DNA of 63,519 bases from CAYUVH01 sp964448135 (GTDB lineage Bacteria > Verrucomicrobiota > Verrucomicrobiia > Limisphaerales > UBA8199), in NCBI GenBank assembly GCA_964448135.1, contig CAYUVH010000060.1:1-63519 (forward strand). The letters are read 5' to 3'. The notes beneath the pieces are model-generated. The model made no database searches, was not told the origin of the DNA, and saw nothing but the letters and a program-made list of their open reading frames with translations. Every line of letters begins with the position of its first letter. Position 1 is the first letter of the stretch. Below are positions 18,130-25,876 of the stretch, piece after piece. The translations under genes were made by a program, and so were the position numbers.

Positions 18130-19071
18130 TCAGTCGCGCGAAAGAGTCCACGAGGAATCGGGATCGTATTCCTTCATGTCGGCGGCTTTTTTGGCGGTCT
18201 TGGGGCCGAGGTCCTTTTGATAGACCTTGCCCTGCTGGTTCACGATGAAAGTCATGATGCCGGTCTCGCCGTATTCCGCCGGCCACGCCACCAGCGCGAA
18301 ACCGGCGATCATGCGACCGTTGATGATGTAATCGTATTTGCCACCGGGGGCGCTCTTCGCCTGGCGTGAGAGGATCTTGTAGTAGTAGCCGTGGAACGGT
18401 TCGGAGCTGTAGCCGTCCTTGTTCACGTGGCCGCCGTAACCCTCGGCGTGCGCGGCAGCCACTGCGGGGCCGAGCGGGCTCACTTCGCCATCCAGATCGA
18501 GCGGCCAATAGAGACCGTCTTTGGTGCCCGGCGTGCTGATGAAACGTTGGGCGTATTGCAGGACTTCATCGCCGTTGCGGTCTTGCGAAGCGTATTCACG
18601 TTGCGCGCTCACGTAAGCGCGGACGGTCTTGAGCGTATCGAGTTCGTTCCTGCCGATGCGGCGGCTCAGGATTTCGTCCTTGCCGGCGGCGGTGTCGAAA
18701 TGCCAGGCGCCGTTCGTGTGAACCAGCGGGATCGGGAAGGGATAGGCATCCGGGCCCACGATAAGGATACGTGAGTCGCCGGGGCCGGGTGTGAGGGAGT
18801 TGGTTTCATTGAATGCGGCGACAAACGCGCGGAACTCATTGGTCGCCTGCACGCGGTCGGCGTTCACCACGTCTTCGAGGTCCGGCCCGAACAGCGTGTG
18901 CATGGACGTCATGTCATCGCTGTGGACGGCGGTCTCGAGGGCTTTCACGGCGGCCTCCGGAGTCGCGAAGGTGCGCGCGGTTTCCGCGGCACCCACGCTG
19001 AGCGCAGCCGCGAGCGCAACGACGGCAAACAGGCCTGGCTTAAGGATCATATTCAGTGGCGAAAATTTCAT
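18130..19071 (-). CDS. DUF2950 exported protein
   Basis: 313 residues from the ATG at 19071. A signal peptide ends AALSVGAAETA. Family features include YAQRFISTPGTKDGLYWP, then GYGGHVNKDGYSSEPFHGYY and a C-terminal FALVAWPAEYGETGIMTFIV. Its ATG overlaps the stop codon of the DUF3300 gene (ATGA), so translation is probably coupled. DUF3300 and DUF2950 are repeatedly found side by side in bacteria; the job of the pair is unknown. Confidence 0.9.
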   Translation of the reverse strand: MKFSPLNMILKPGLFAVVALAAALSVGAAETARTFATPEAAVKALETAVHSDDMTSMHTLFGPDLEDVVNADRVQATNEFRAFVAAFNETNSLTPGPGDSRILIVGPDAYPFPIPLVHTNGAWHFDTAAGKDEILSRRIGRNELDTLKTVRAYVSAQREYASQDRNGDEVLQYAQRFISTPGTKDGLYWPLDLDGEVSPLGPAVAAAHAEGYGGHVNKDGYSSEPFHGYYYKILSRQAKSAPGGKYDYIINGRMIAGFALVAWPAEYGETGIMTFIVNQQGKVYQKDLGPKTAKKAADMKEYDPDSSWTLSRD

Positions 19072-20579
19072 CGTCGGCCTCCTCCTCCCCGGCTGCCCCC
19101 ACCGCCGCGCGAGCCGCCACTGTAGCTGCGGCTGGAGGAGCCGCGCTGACTCGAACTGCGCGCGCTCGATCCGCTGTTTACGCCGCTAAAAGCGCTGGCC
19201 CCGCCGCTACTGCTACTACGCGAACCGCCGCCATAGGAAGAGGAGGCGGGCGCCTGCCGGGATTGCCCGGCGCTGTTGTTCTGAAATGTGCTTGTCGGCG
19301 CGGACTGCCGGGTCGAGGGCGACGTCGTGCTTGGCCGGGTGGACGGCGACGGAGTGGTGGAAGGTCGCGTCGATGGAGAAGTCGCAGGGGTGGCTGGGCG
19401 AGTGGAAGCGGTCGCTCCGCCGGTGGAGGGACGCGTGGAAGGCGTTCCTGCCCAGGAACCGGTTCCGGTTGACGGCCGCGTGGTGGAACTGCTGCCCCAG
19501 CCGCGCGATTCCATGGTTTGCCCGCTGTTGGCGCCGGAGGTGCGCATGCGGTTTTGGTCGGGCTGCCATTTCTGGCTATTGGCGGGCAGGGTCGAGGCGT
19601 TGTTGTTATTGCCCGGCGGCTTGTTGCCCGGACGGTTGCCCTGGTTATTGTTATTATTGCCTTGGTTGTTGTTATTGTTGTTGTTCCGGTTGTAATTATT
19701 GTTGTTGTTGACGTTGTTATTGTAATTGTAATTGTTGTTCACGTTTATGTTTACGTTGTTGTTGCCGTAACCATAACCGTGATACCCGCCGCCCCACACG
19801 GCCACGCCGTGATGGCCCACGTACACGCCACCCGAGTGCCAGTTGCAATTGTTCGCTATGACCGCACCGACAGCGATGCCCACGCCGAAGCTCACCAGCG
19901 GCACCCAGGGATTGTACACCGGTTGCGGATAATAAACCGCCGGCGGGTAATAGGGGACGTAACATATCTGCGGGCTGGCCGGCTGAATCTCGATAACGGT
20001 GTTCGTCACGTAAACCGGGGCTGACGCCTGGACGATGGTGGTGGTATTGGTGACGAGGACGACGGTATTGGTCACATAAACGATCTGCTGCGGCGTGGTC
20101 TTGAGGTTTCCCGCCTGTTCCGCCTTGAGCCGGAGCGCCTGGATCGTATCCATCAGTTCCTTCTGCTGGTTCACAAATGCTTCGCCCAGCGCGACGGTCC
20201 AGGAAAGGTTGGTGTTCATCATTTCGATGACCGTGGGGAATTTCGCGACGGACTTGACGTTCTGATCCCAGGGTTGGTCATCGAGCTTGGGAAGGTTGTT
20301 CGTATCCTGCACGAACCGCGCGGCCTGGACGATTTCGAGCGGGTAGGCGGAAGCGGGCAGCACGATGGAAATCAGCGGATCGGGATAGAGCGCGATGGGC
20401 ATCGCGAGTTTTTCGAGCTCGGACGCGCTGGCCTGGGGCGGGGCGGAAGGCGGCGGGGCGGCATTGTCCTGGGCGGACAAACGGGAGGGAAAAGCGGCAA
20501 TCAAAACGACCGCCAGCCATCCCAGCGCGACCGGCAGACCAAACTGCCGAAGGCATTTTACACTAACGCTGGCGCACAT
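19068..20579 (-). CDS. DUF3300 protein with Asn-rich and Ser/Thr-rich tail
   Basis: 503 residues from the ATG at 20579; a TTG at 20597 would add six. After a signal peptide the DUF3300 domain (about 45-155) shows KLAMPIALYPDPLISIVLPA and YPLEIVQAARFVQD. A Gly-rich transmembrane-like stretch (PLVSFGVGIAVGAVIANN) follows. The C-terminal half is low complexity: about 60 residues dominated by Asn, then Thr/Ser/Pro-rich repeats and an SRGGGG end. The tail is probably disordered and extracytoplasmic. It is the first gene of the DUF3300-DUF2950-SYLF-Spy operon. Confidence 0.88.
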   Translation of the reverse strand: MCASVSVKCLRQFGLPVALGWLAVVLIAAFPSRLSAQDNAAPPPSAPPQASASELEKLAMPIALYPDPLISIVLPASAYPLEIVQAARFVQDTNNLPKLDDQPWDQNVKSVAKFPTVIEMMNTNLSWTVALGEAFVNQQKELMDTIQALRLKAEQAGNLKTTPQQIVYVTNTVVLVTNTTTIVQASAPVYVTNTVIEIQPASPQICYVPYYPPAVYYPQPVYNPWVPLVSFGVGIAVGAVIANNCNWHSGGVYVGHHGVAVWGGGYHGYGYGNNNVNINVNNNYNYNNNVNNNNNYNRNNNNNNNQGNNNNNQGNRPGNKPPGNNNNASTLPANSQKWQPDQNRMRTSGANSGQTMESRGWGSSSTTRPSTGTGSWAGTPSTRPSTGGATASTRPATPATSPSTRPSTTPSPSTRPSTTSPSTRQSAPTSTFQNNSAGQSRQAPASSSYGGGSRSSSSGGASAFSGVNSGSSARSSSQRGSSSRSYSGGSRGGGGSRGGGGRR

Positions 20580-20711
20580 ATTCCACGTATCTTTCAAGCT
20601 TTACCCGACTGACCCCATCCGAAGCGCCGGCTTTTCCCAGAAGTATCCGCCATTGAAACAGCTTCGGAAGAACATCTTTAGCATCCCTCATTATCGGTGG
20701 GCGTGCAATCG

Positions 20712-20733
20712 AAAAGCGGTTGAGGCCGCTTTG
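20712..20733 (-). terminator. Terminator-like hairpin before DUF3300
   Basis: AAAGCGG and CCGCTTT pair over a 6-nt loop. On the minus strand a TTTTCG follows. It lies between array E and the DUF3300 gene, so it could end pfkB transcription or act as an attenuator. The stem is only 7 bp. Confidence 0.35.
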
Positions 20734-20757
20734 ACAGGCGCATCTGGTGGAGCAGCC

Positions 20758-20890
20758 ATGGGGCCCCCTTTTTTCAACTTGGACATACTATGACGAACTA
20801 TGATTGCTGGGGTTTTTACTATGACGGGAGGTATGACGGAGGGGTGGGCCAAGGGGTGGAATAGTGTGACAAGGTATGACATAGCTTGAC
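20758..20890 (-). promoter_or_regulatory. Composite phased-array element E
   Basis: On the plus strand GGGGCCCCC (20760-20768) and GGGGTTTTT (20809-20817) are separated by exactly 40 bp. TGAC-type words begin at 20791, 20801, 20822, 20834, 20845, 20857, 20867, 20877 and 20887, close to multiples of 10.7 bp. The same layout in the same register occurs at 58392-58537. In DUF3300 sense the words read GTCATA. It lies about 180-310 bp upstream of DUF3300 and about 230-360 bp beyond the pfkB stop. The rest of 20891-21115 shows one long imperfect hairpin (20973-21006). Confidence 0.65.
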
Positions 20891-21115
20891 CGGTCGGGAA
20901 GCGGGGCGAGGGAGGAGAAGTCTCCGCGGATTGATAGGCGCGATCATGCATAATGTTTACACTCCCTTTTTGCGGGTAACCCTGGGGTGCGGTCCTCCCA
21001 TACCCGACGAGGTTAAGGTGGCCACATGGACAACGGCAGTCCAAGTAAAAAATCGCGGGCAGAGTAAAAAACGCCACCCCTCTGGCAAACTGCAAAAAAG
21101 TGGGATGCGCCCCGC

Positions 21116-22045
21116 TCAGACGCCCTGCGCTTTGGCCGCGCGCGCCAGGCGAAGCACATCGGTTTTGCTTAATTCGCCGCCCATGAGCGTCAGGGTATTC
21201 GCCGCGCCCGCGGCGCAGGCCCAGCGGCAGGCTTCGCCCAGATCATCGCCACGCACGAGCCGCCAGACCAGCGCGGCGGTGAAGGAGTCGCCGGAACCAA
21301 TCGGGTTCAGGGCTTTCACACGGGGTGAGCGGATTCGCCAAAGGCCGCGGCCATCGAACGCCAGCGTGGGGCCGGCTCCAGCGGTTACCACCACCCGTTG
21401 CGCGCCGCGAGCGTGAAGCTCGCGCATGGCCGCGAATACATCCGTGTCACTCTGGAGTTTGCGGCCTACGGTTGCGGCGAGTTCGGTGCGATTGGGTTTC
21501 ACCAATCCCGGTCGTGCCGGCAATGCACGCAACAGCGGCGCCCCCTGCGCGTCCACCACTGAGAGCACGCCGGCCTGGTTTGCCATGCGCACGCAACGCG
21601 CGTAAAAATCCACCGGTCCGCCCGGCGTCAGGCTCCCCGACAGCACGATCGCGCGGCTGCGGCGGATGTGCATGCGCACAAAGGCGGCCAGCTTCCGATA
21701 AGCCGCCGCCGGCACAGGACGACTTTCCTCCACGAGTTCCGTAATCTCGCCCGACGCCTGGTCAATAACAGTCGTGCATTGCCGCGTCGGCGCCTGCACC
21801 TCGACGAAGTCATTCTTGATGCCGCGTGCTTTGAGTCCCGAACGCATCAGGTCTCCGCGTTCGCCGCCGAGAAAACCGATCGCCAGGGGCTGCTCGCCGA
21901 GCGTGGCGAGCACTTTGGCGACGTTGACCGATTTTCCGGAAAAACCGTCCAGGGTCTCCGCCGCGCGGTTCACGATGCCCGTTTCGAGCCGGCGAAAGAC
22001 CATCACGCGTTGGGTCGCGGGCGTCGGACCGAGGCAAAGAATCAT
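21116..22045 (-). CDS. PfkB-family hexose-phosphate kinase
   Basis: 309 residues from the ATG at 22045 (MILCLGPTPATQRVMVF); a frame from 22111 adds a Pro-rich tail. The 1-phosphofructokinase/LacC-type branch is indicated by the GFSGKSVNVAKVLATLGEQP substrate region (about 34-53), KPNRTE (183-188) and the anion-hole/catalytic GSGDSF (250-255). It would phosphorylate a sugar phosphate such as fructose-1-phosphate or tagatose-6-phosphate; the sugar is not decided. No PTS or sugar operon is next to it. It is divergent from the helicase gene. Confidence 0.85.
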   Translation of the reverse strand: MILCLGPTPATQRVMVFRRLETGIVNRAAETLDGFSGKSVNVAKVLATLGEQPLAIGFLGGERGDLMRSGLKARGIKNDFVEVQAPTRQCTTVIDQASGEITELVEESRPVPAAAYRKLAAFVRMHIRRSRAIVLSGSLTPGGPVDFYARCVRMANQAGVLSVVDAQGAPLLRALPARPGLVKPNRTELAATVGRKLQSDTDVFAAMRELHARGAQRVVVTAGAGPTLAFDGRGLWRIRSPRVKALNPIGSGDSFTAALVWRLVRGDDLGEACRWACAAGAANTLTLMGGELSKTDVLRLARAAKAQGV

Positions 22046-22214
22046 GGGTGGCGATGGTGCGGCAGACGGCGGGTGGGGAAAAGCTCGAATGCGAGGGCCG
22101 GGGAAAAGCACGAAATCCGAATGATCCCGTTGAGCGGGAACATTCAGATTTCGAGATTCCCAGCTCTGGCGTTAGTTGTTCCCTTCAAGGCTAATCCCTG
22201 CTAGGGTCTGCGCT

Positions 22215-23450
22215 ATGACATTCGGTAAATTCGGCCTTTCCGAGAAGATTTTGGAAGGCGTCCGCGCCATGGGATATGTGGACCCCACGCCCATTCAGTT
22301 GCGCGCCATCCCGCTAATCCTGTCCGGAAAGGACGTAATCGGCAGCGCCCAGACCGGCACCGGCAAGACCGCGGCGTTCGCGCTGCCCGTGCTTTCGATG
22401 CTGGGCGAACGTGAACAGCAACCGCGGGTGCTGATCCTGGAGCCGACGCGTGAGTTGGCCGCGCAGGTGGAGACGGCGTTCCGCGATTTCGCGCGGTTTA
22501 CCGATTTGCAAGTAGCGGTGGTCTTCGGCGGGGTTGGTTACGGCGCGCAGCGGGAGGCGTTGAAACGCGGCGTGGACGTGCTGGTGGCCACACCCGGCCG
22601 GTTGCTCGACCTCATGCAGCAAGGCAGCATCCGCCTGGATCGCATCCAGTATCTCGTCCTCGACGAAGCCGACCGGATGCTGGACATGGGATTCCTGCCG
22701 GATGTGAAGCGTATTTTGCAAAAGTGTCCGCGGCAGCGGCACACGTCGCTCTTTTCCGCGACCATCCCGCCGGAAATCGAGACGCTGATCCAGTGGGCGA
22801 TGCACGAACCGGAGACGGTGGAGATCGGCGCGCGCCGCACGCCGGCGGAATCGGTGAAGCACGTGATTTACCCGGTGTCCGACATGCAGAAATCGGACCT
22901 GCTGCTCGAGTTGCTCAAACGGGTGAATTACGATTCGGTCATCGTTTTCTGCCGCACCAAGCACGGCGCGGACCGGATTGCCGGCCGGTTGAAGAAGGAT
23001 AACCACGCGGTGGCAGTGCTGCACTCGAACCGCACGCAAAACGAGCGGGAACAGGCGCTGCGCGGATTTCGCGACGGGCGTTATGAAGTGCTCGTGGCCA
23101 CGGACATCGCCGCGCGCGGACTCGATATTGCGGATGTGAGCCACGTCATCAATTACGATGTGCCGCAGCATCCGGAGGATTACATCCATCGCATCGGCCG
23201 CACGGGGCGCGCGGAGGCGAGCGGGGATGCGTTTACGTTGATGGTGGCCGAGGACGGACGGCACGTGCAGAACATCGAGCGTTTCATCAGCCAGAAGATC
23301 GCGCGCGTGAAGCTCGAAGGATTTGATTACCGCTACACGGCGCTGTTTGAGCAGGACAAACCCGGCAACCAGGGTGGTTCGCCGCCCCGCATTCGTGGGG
23401 CGCGCATTCGCGGCGGCTACTTCTACGGTCCCTCGCGCCGGCGGCGTTGA
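22215..23450 (+). CDS. DEAD-box RNA helicase, RhlE-like
   Basis: 411 residues from the ATG at 22215. The order of motifs is complete: Q motif TPIQLRAI, motif I AQTGTGKT, Ia PTRELAAQ, II DEAD, III SAT, and VI HRIGRTGR. A short basic tail rich in Arg and Gly (IRGARIRGGYFYGPSRRRR) may bind RNA. It probably remodels rRNA or mRNA structure in the cytoplasm. A GT2 gene follows 23 bp later on the same strand. Confidence 0.95.
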   Translation: MTFGKFGLSEKILEGVRAMGYVDPTPIQLRAIPLILSGKDVIGSAQTGTGKTAAFALPVLSMLGEREQQPRVLILEPTRELAAQVETAFRDFARFTDLQVAVVFGGVGYGAQREALKRGVDVLVATPGRLLDLMQQGSIRLDRIQYLVLDEADRMLDMGFLPDVKRILQKCPRQRHTSLFSATIPPEIETLIQWAMHEPETVEIGARRTPAESVKHVIYPVSDMQKSDLLLELLKRVNYDSVIVFCRTKHGADRIAGRLKKDNHAVAVLHSNRTQNEREQALRGFRDGRYEVLVATDIAARGLDIADVSHVINYDVPQHPEDYIHRIGRTGRAEASGDAFTLMVAEDGRHVQNIERFISQKIARVKLEGFDYRYTALFEQDKPGNQGGSPPRIRGARIRGGYFYGPSRRRR

Positions 23451-23473
23451 GCGGTGGCGAACTTCGGTCGCGT

Positions 23474-24430
23474 ATGTCGAATCAACCCGCGTCCAGCCCC
23501 CATGTTGCGGTCGTCATCCCGTGTTACAACGAGGAGAAGACCATCACCAAGGTCGTCTCGGATTTCCGCCGCGCGCTGCCCGGGGCGGAGATCATTGTTT
23601 ACGACAATAACAGCAAGGATCGCACGGTCGAACTGGCGCGCGAAGCGGGCGCGATTGTTCGTCGCGAAAAACGCCAGGGCAAAGGATGGGTGGTGGCGAC
23701 GATGTTCAGCGAAGTGGACGCCGATATCCTCATCATGGTGGACGGCGACGACACTTACGACGCCAGCGCCGCCTCGCGTTTGATCGAGCCGATTCTGAAG
23801 GGCGATGCCGACATGACCTCGGCCGCCCGCCTGACGGAATACGAGGGCAAATCATTTCGCAATTTCCACCTGTTCGGCAACCGTATGGTTTGCGCGGTGA
23901 TCAATTGGGCGTTCAAGTCGAACGTGACCGACATTTTTTCCGGGTATCGCGCTTTCACGCGCGAGGCGATGGCGAAAATTCCCATCACCGCGCGCGGCTT
24001 CGACGTCGAAACCGAGCTGACCTTGCAGGCGCTGTATCGCGGGTTGGTCATTAAGGAAATCGAAGCACCCTACGGGACACGGCCGGAAGGAAGTTTTTCC
24101 AAGCTACGCACCGGTTCGGATGGCATGCTGGTCATGCTGCGGCTGTTCCTCGTGCTGAAGTCCTACAAGCCGCTGACGTTTTTCGGCGGGATCAGCATCG
24201 GCTTTTTTCTGCTGAGCCTGCTGGCGGGAATTCGACCGGTGCTGGATTATATTCGCGAGCGTTACGTGCATACGGTGCCCAGCGCGATTCTGGCGGCGTC
24301 GTTGATGCTGCTGGCGTTTTTGAGCCTGAGCCTGGGATTGATTTTGAACAGCACGAACCTGCGCCTGCTAGAGTTGGAAAAGCTGATCGAGCGGCAGCGG
24401 ACGCCGCGCAATCCAAATCCGCCCGCCTGA
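23474..24430 (+). CDS. Family 2 glycosyltransferase, DPM1-like
   Basis: 318 residues from the ATG at 23474; a TTG at 23447 overlaps the helicase stop and is less likely. The GT-A domain starts VAVVIPCYNEEKTI and carries the metal-binding MVDGDDTYD (DxD-type). SGYRAFTREA and TELTLQAL are typical of polyprenyl-phosphate glycosyltransferases. Two C-terminal transmembrane helices (about 228-255 and 268-292) anchor it in the inner membrane. It likely transfers a sugar onto undecaprenyl phosphate or a similar lipid. Confidence 0.88.
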   Translation: MSNQPASSPHVAVVIPCYNEEKTITKVVSDFRRALPGAEIIVYDNNSKDRTVELAREAGAIVRREKRQGKGWVVATMFSEVDADILIMVDGDDTYDASAASRLIEPILKGDADMTSAARLTEYEGKSFRNFHLFGNRMVCAVINWAFKSNVTDIFSGYRAFTREAMAKIPITARGFDVETELTLQALYRGLVIKEIEAPYGTRPEGSFSKLRTGSDGMLVMLRLFLVLKSYKPLTFFGGISIGFFLLSLLAGIRPVLDYIRERYVHTVPSAILAASLMLLAFLSLSLGLILNSTNLRLLELEKLIERQRTPRNPNPPA

Positions 24431-24461
24431 TTTTTTCGGAGCGGCATTCGTGGGTAAATAA

Positions 24462-24500
24462 CGAAGCACGAATGACGAATGACGAAAGAAGCTCGAAGCT
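24462..24500. repeat. CGAAGCACGAATGACGAATG repeat, copy 1
   Basis: The phrase ACGAAGCACGAATGACGAAT followed by GACGAA and GAAGCTCGAA recurs at 30566-30613 between dinB-dnaE2 and lexA. The internal 8-bp unit ACGAATG(A) iterates. Confidence 0.75.
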
Positions 24501-24587
24501 TAAAATCCGAAAGGGTCCCGCGAACTTGTGGCGCTTTTCTCATCCGGGGCCCGGGTTTTCTTCATCATGGGCGCTGCTGTTTTTCGT

Positions 24588-25628
24588 ATGAATAGAATCC
24601 TGGGTGTTGTTTTTGCCCTGATGCTGCTGCCGGCGGCTCTGTGCGCCGCGGACGCGCAAAAGTCCGCGCCGGTCAAAATCATCTTCGACACCGATATCGG
24701 CAATGACGTGGATGATGTGATCGCACTGGGGATGCTGCACGCGCTGGCGTCGCGGGGGGAATGCGAGTTGCTCGCGGTCACGGTCACGAAACACGACGAA
24801 CTGGCCGGGCCGTTCGTGGATGCGGTCAATACGTTTTACGGCCGGCCGGAAATTCCGATCGGCTGCATCCAGCCGGCCAGCACGAACGATCCGGGCAAGT
24901 TTCTGCCGTTAGCGATTGCCAAAGATGGCACACAGCTCCGCTATCCCCACAAGCTCCAGCGCGGCTCGGACGCGCCGGCTGCTGAAAAGCTGTTGCGCGA
25001 AGTGTTGAGCAAGCAACCGGACAATTCCGTGGTGCTGGTGCAGGTCGGGTTCTTCTCGAACCTGGCCGCCCTGTTGAAGACGCCGGTTGATTCGATCTCA
25101 CCACTCACGGGGGTTGAGCTCGTGAAGCAAAAAGTGAAGCTGCTTTCCATCATGGCTGGCGCGTTCAAGGCTATCGGCACGAACCAGCACTACATCGAAT
25201 ACAACGTCGTAAAAGACATCCCCGCCGCGCAGCAACTCGCGCGCGACTGGCCGACGCCCATCGTCTGGAGCGGCTTCGAGATCGGCATCGCCGCGCCGTA
25301 CCCGGCTGTTTCCATCGAGCGCGACTTCAACTGGACGCCGCATCATCCCGTCGCCGAAGCCTACCGCCTTTATATGCCGCCGCCGCACGAACGTCCCACG
25401 TGGGACCCGACCAGCGCCTTCTATGCTGTCCGCCCCGATCGCGGCTACTTCAAGCTCTCCCCGCCCGGCCAGGTGACGGTGGAAGCGGATGGCTTCACCA
25501 GGTTTGTTCCCGCTGAAAACGGGCGCGATCGTTTTCTGATTTTGGAACCAGGTAGTGTTGGCCGATTGAAGGAAGCGATGACGGAGCTGACGAGCCAGCC
25601 GCTTTCCGCTCAGCCACAAAAGAGATAA
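24588..25628 (+). CDS. Exported nucleoside hydrolase family protein
   Basis: 346 residues from the ATG at 24588, which gives a clear signal peptide (MNRILGVVFALMLLPAALCA). The calcium-binding signature DTDIGNDVDD lies at 34-43. IVWSGFEIG near the C-terminal half corresponds to the second metal/sugar-binding region. Most nucleoside hydrolases are cytoplasmic; the signal peptide suggests periplasmic cleavage of nucleosides or another riboside. It stands alone. Confidence 0.85.
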   Translation: MNRILGVVFALMLLPAALCAADAQKSAPVKIIFDTDIGNDVDDVIALGMLHALASRGECELLAVTVTKHDELAGPFVDAVNTFYGRPEIPIGCIQPASTNDPGKFLPLAIAKDGTQLRYPHKLQRGSDAPAAEKLLREVLSKQPDNSVVLVQVGFFSNLAALLKTPVDSISPLTGVELVKQKVKLLSIMAGAFKAIGTNQHYIEYNVVKDIPAAQQLARDWPTPIVWSGFEIGIAAPYPAVSIERDFNWTPHHPVAEAYRLYMPPPHERPTWDPTSAFYAVRPDRGYFKLSPPGQVTVEADGFTRFVPAENGRDRFLILEPGSVGRLKEAMTELTSQPLSAQPQKR

Positions 25629-25844
25629 TCAGCCTTTCTTGAGGCAGGTATAATCAAACACCGCTTGGATTTTGGCGGTGTTTGCATTGTAACCATACAC
25701 TTGTTGACGCAACTGTTCAGCGGCGGCGAGGCGTTCTTCGGGAGTTTTGCTGTGCCAGAAAACCCGGTCCTCGCGTTCCGCTTCTTCCCGGCTTACCAGC
25801 CGGATTTCGTCCTGAGAGGATATGGTGTCTTTGACCTGCGCCAT
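25629..25844 (-). CDS. Small antitoxin-like protein, solitary
   Basis: 71 residues from the ATG at 25844. The pattern DRVFWHSKTPEERLAAAEQL, then RQQVYGYNANTAKIQAVFDY, belongs to a widespread family of short proteins that often sits beside nucleotidyltransferase-type genes; recognition is from memory. No partner lies next to it, as the next gene upstream is the polymerase fusion, 32 bp away. It may be a leftover of a toxin-antitoxin pair. A longer frame from 26186 overlaps the polymerase gene and is rejected. Confidence 0.65.
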   Translation of the reverse strand: MAQVKDTISSQDEIRLVSREEAEREDRVFWHSKTPEERLAAAEQLRQQVYGYNANTAKIQAVFDYTCLKKG

Positions 25845-25876
25845 CTGGGGCAAGCTCGGGCAACGCCCGCTTTCGG

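Noticed and set aside
20973..21006. Signal-recognition-particle RNA or riboswitch
   Set aside because: The hairpin lacks the conserved SRP apical loop and any known riboswitch core.
20691..21095. 134-residue minus-strand open frame
   Set aside because: It translates the composite array E and flanking hairpins; no family or ribosome-binding site supports it.
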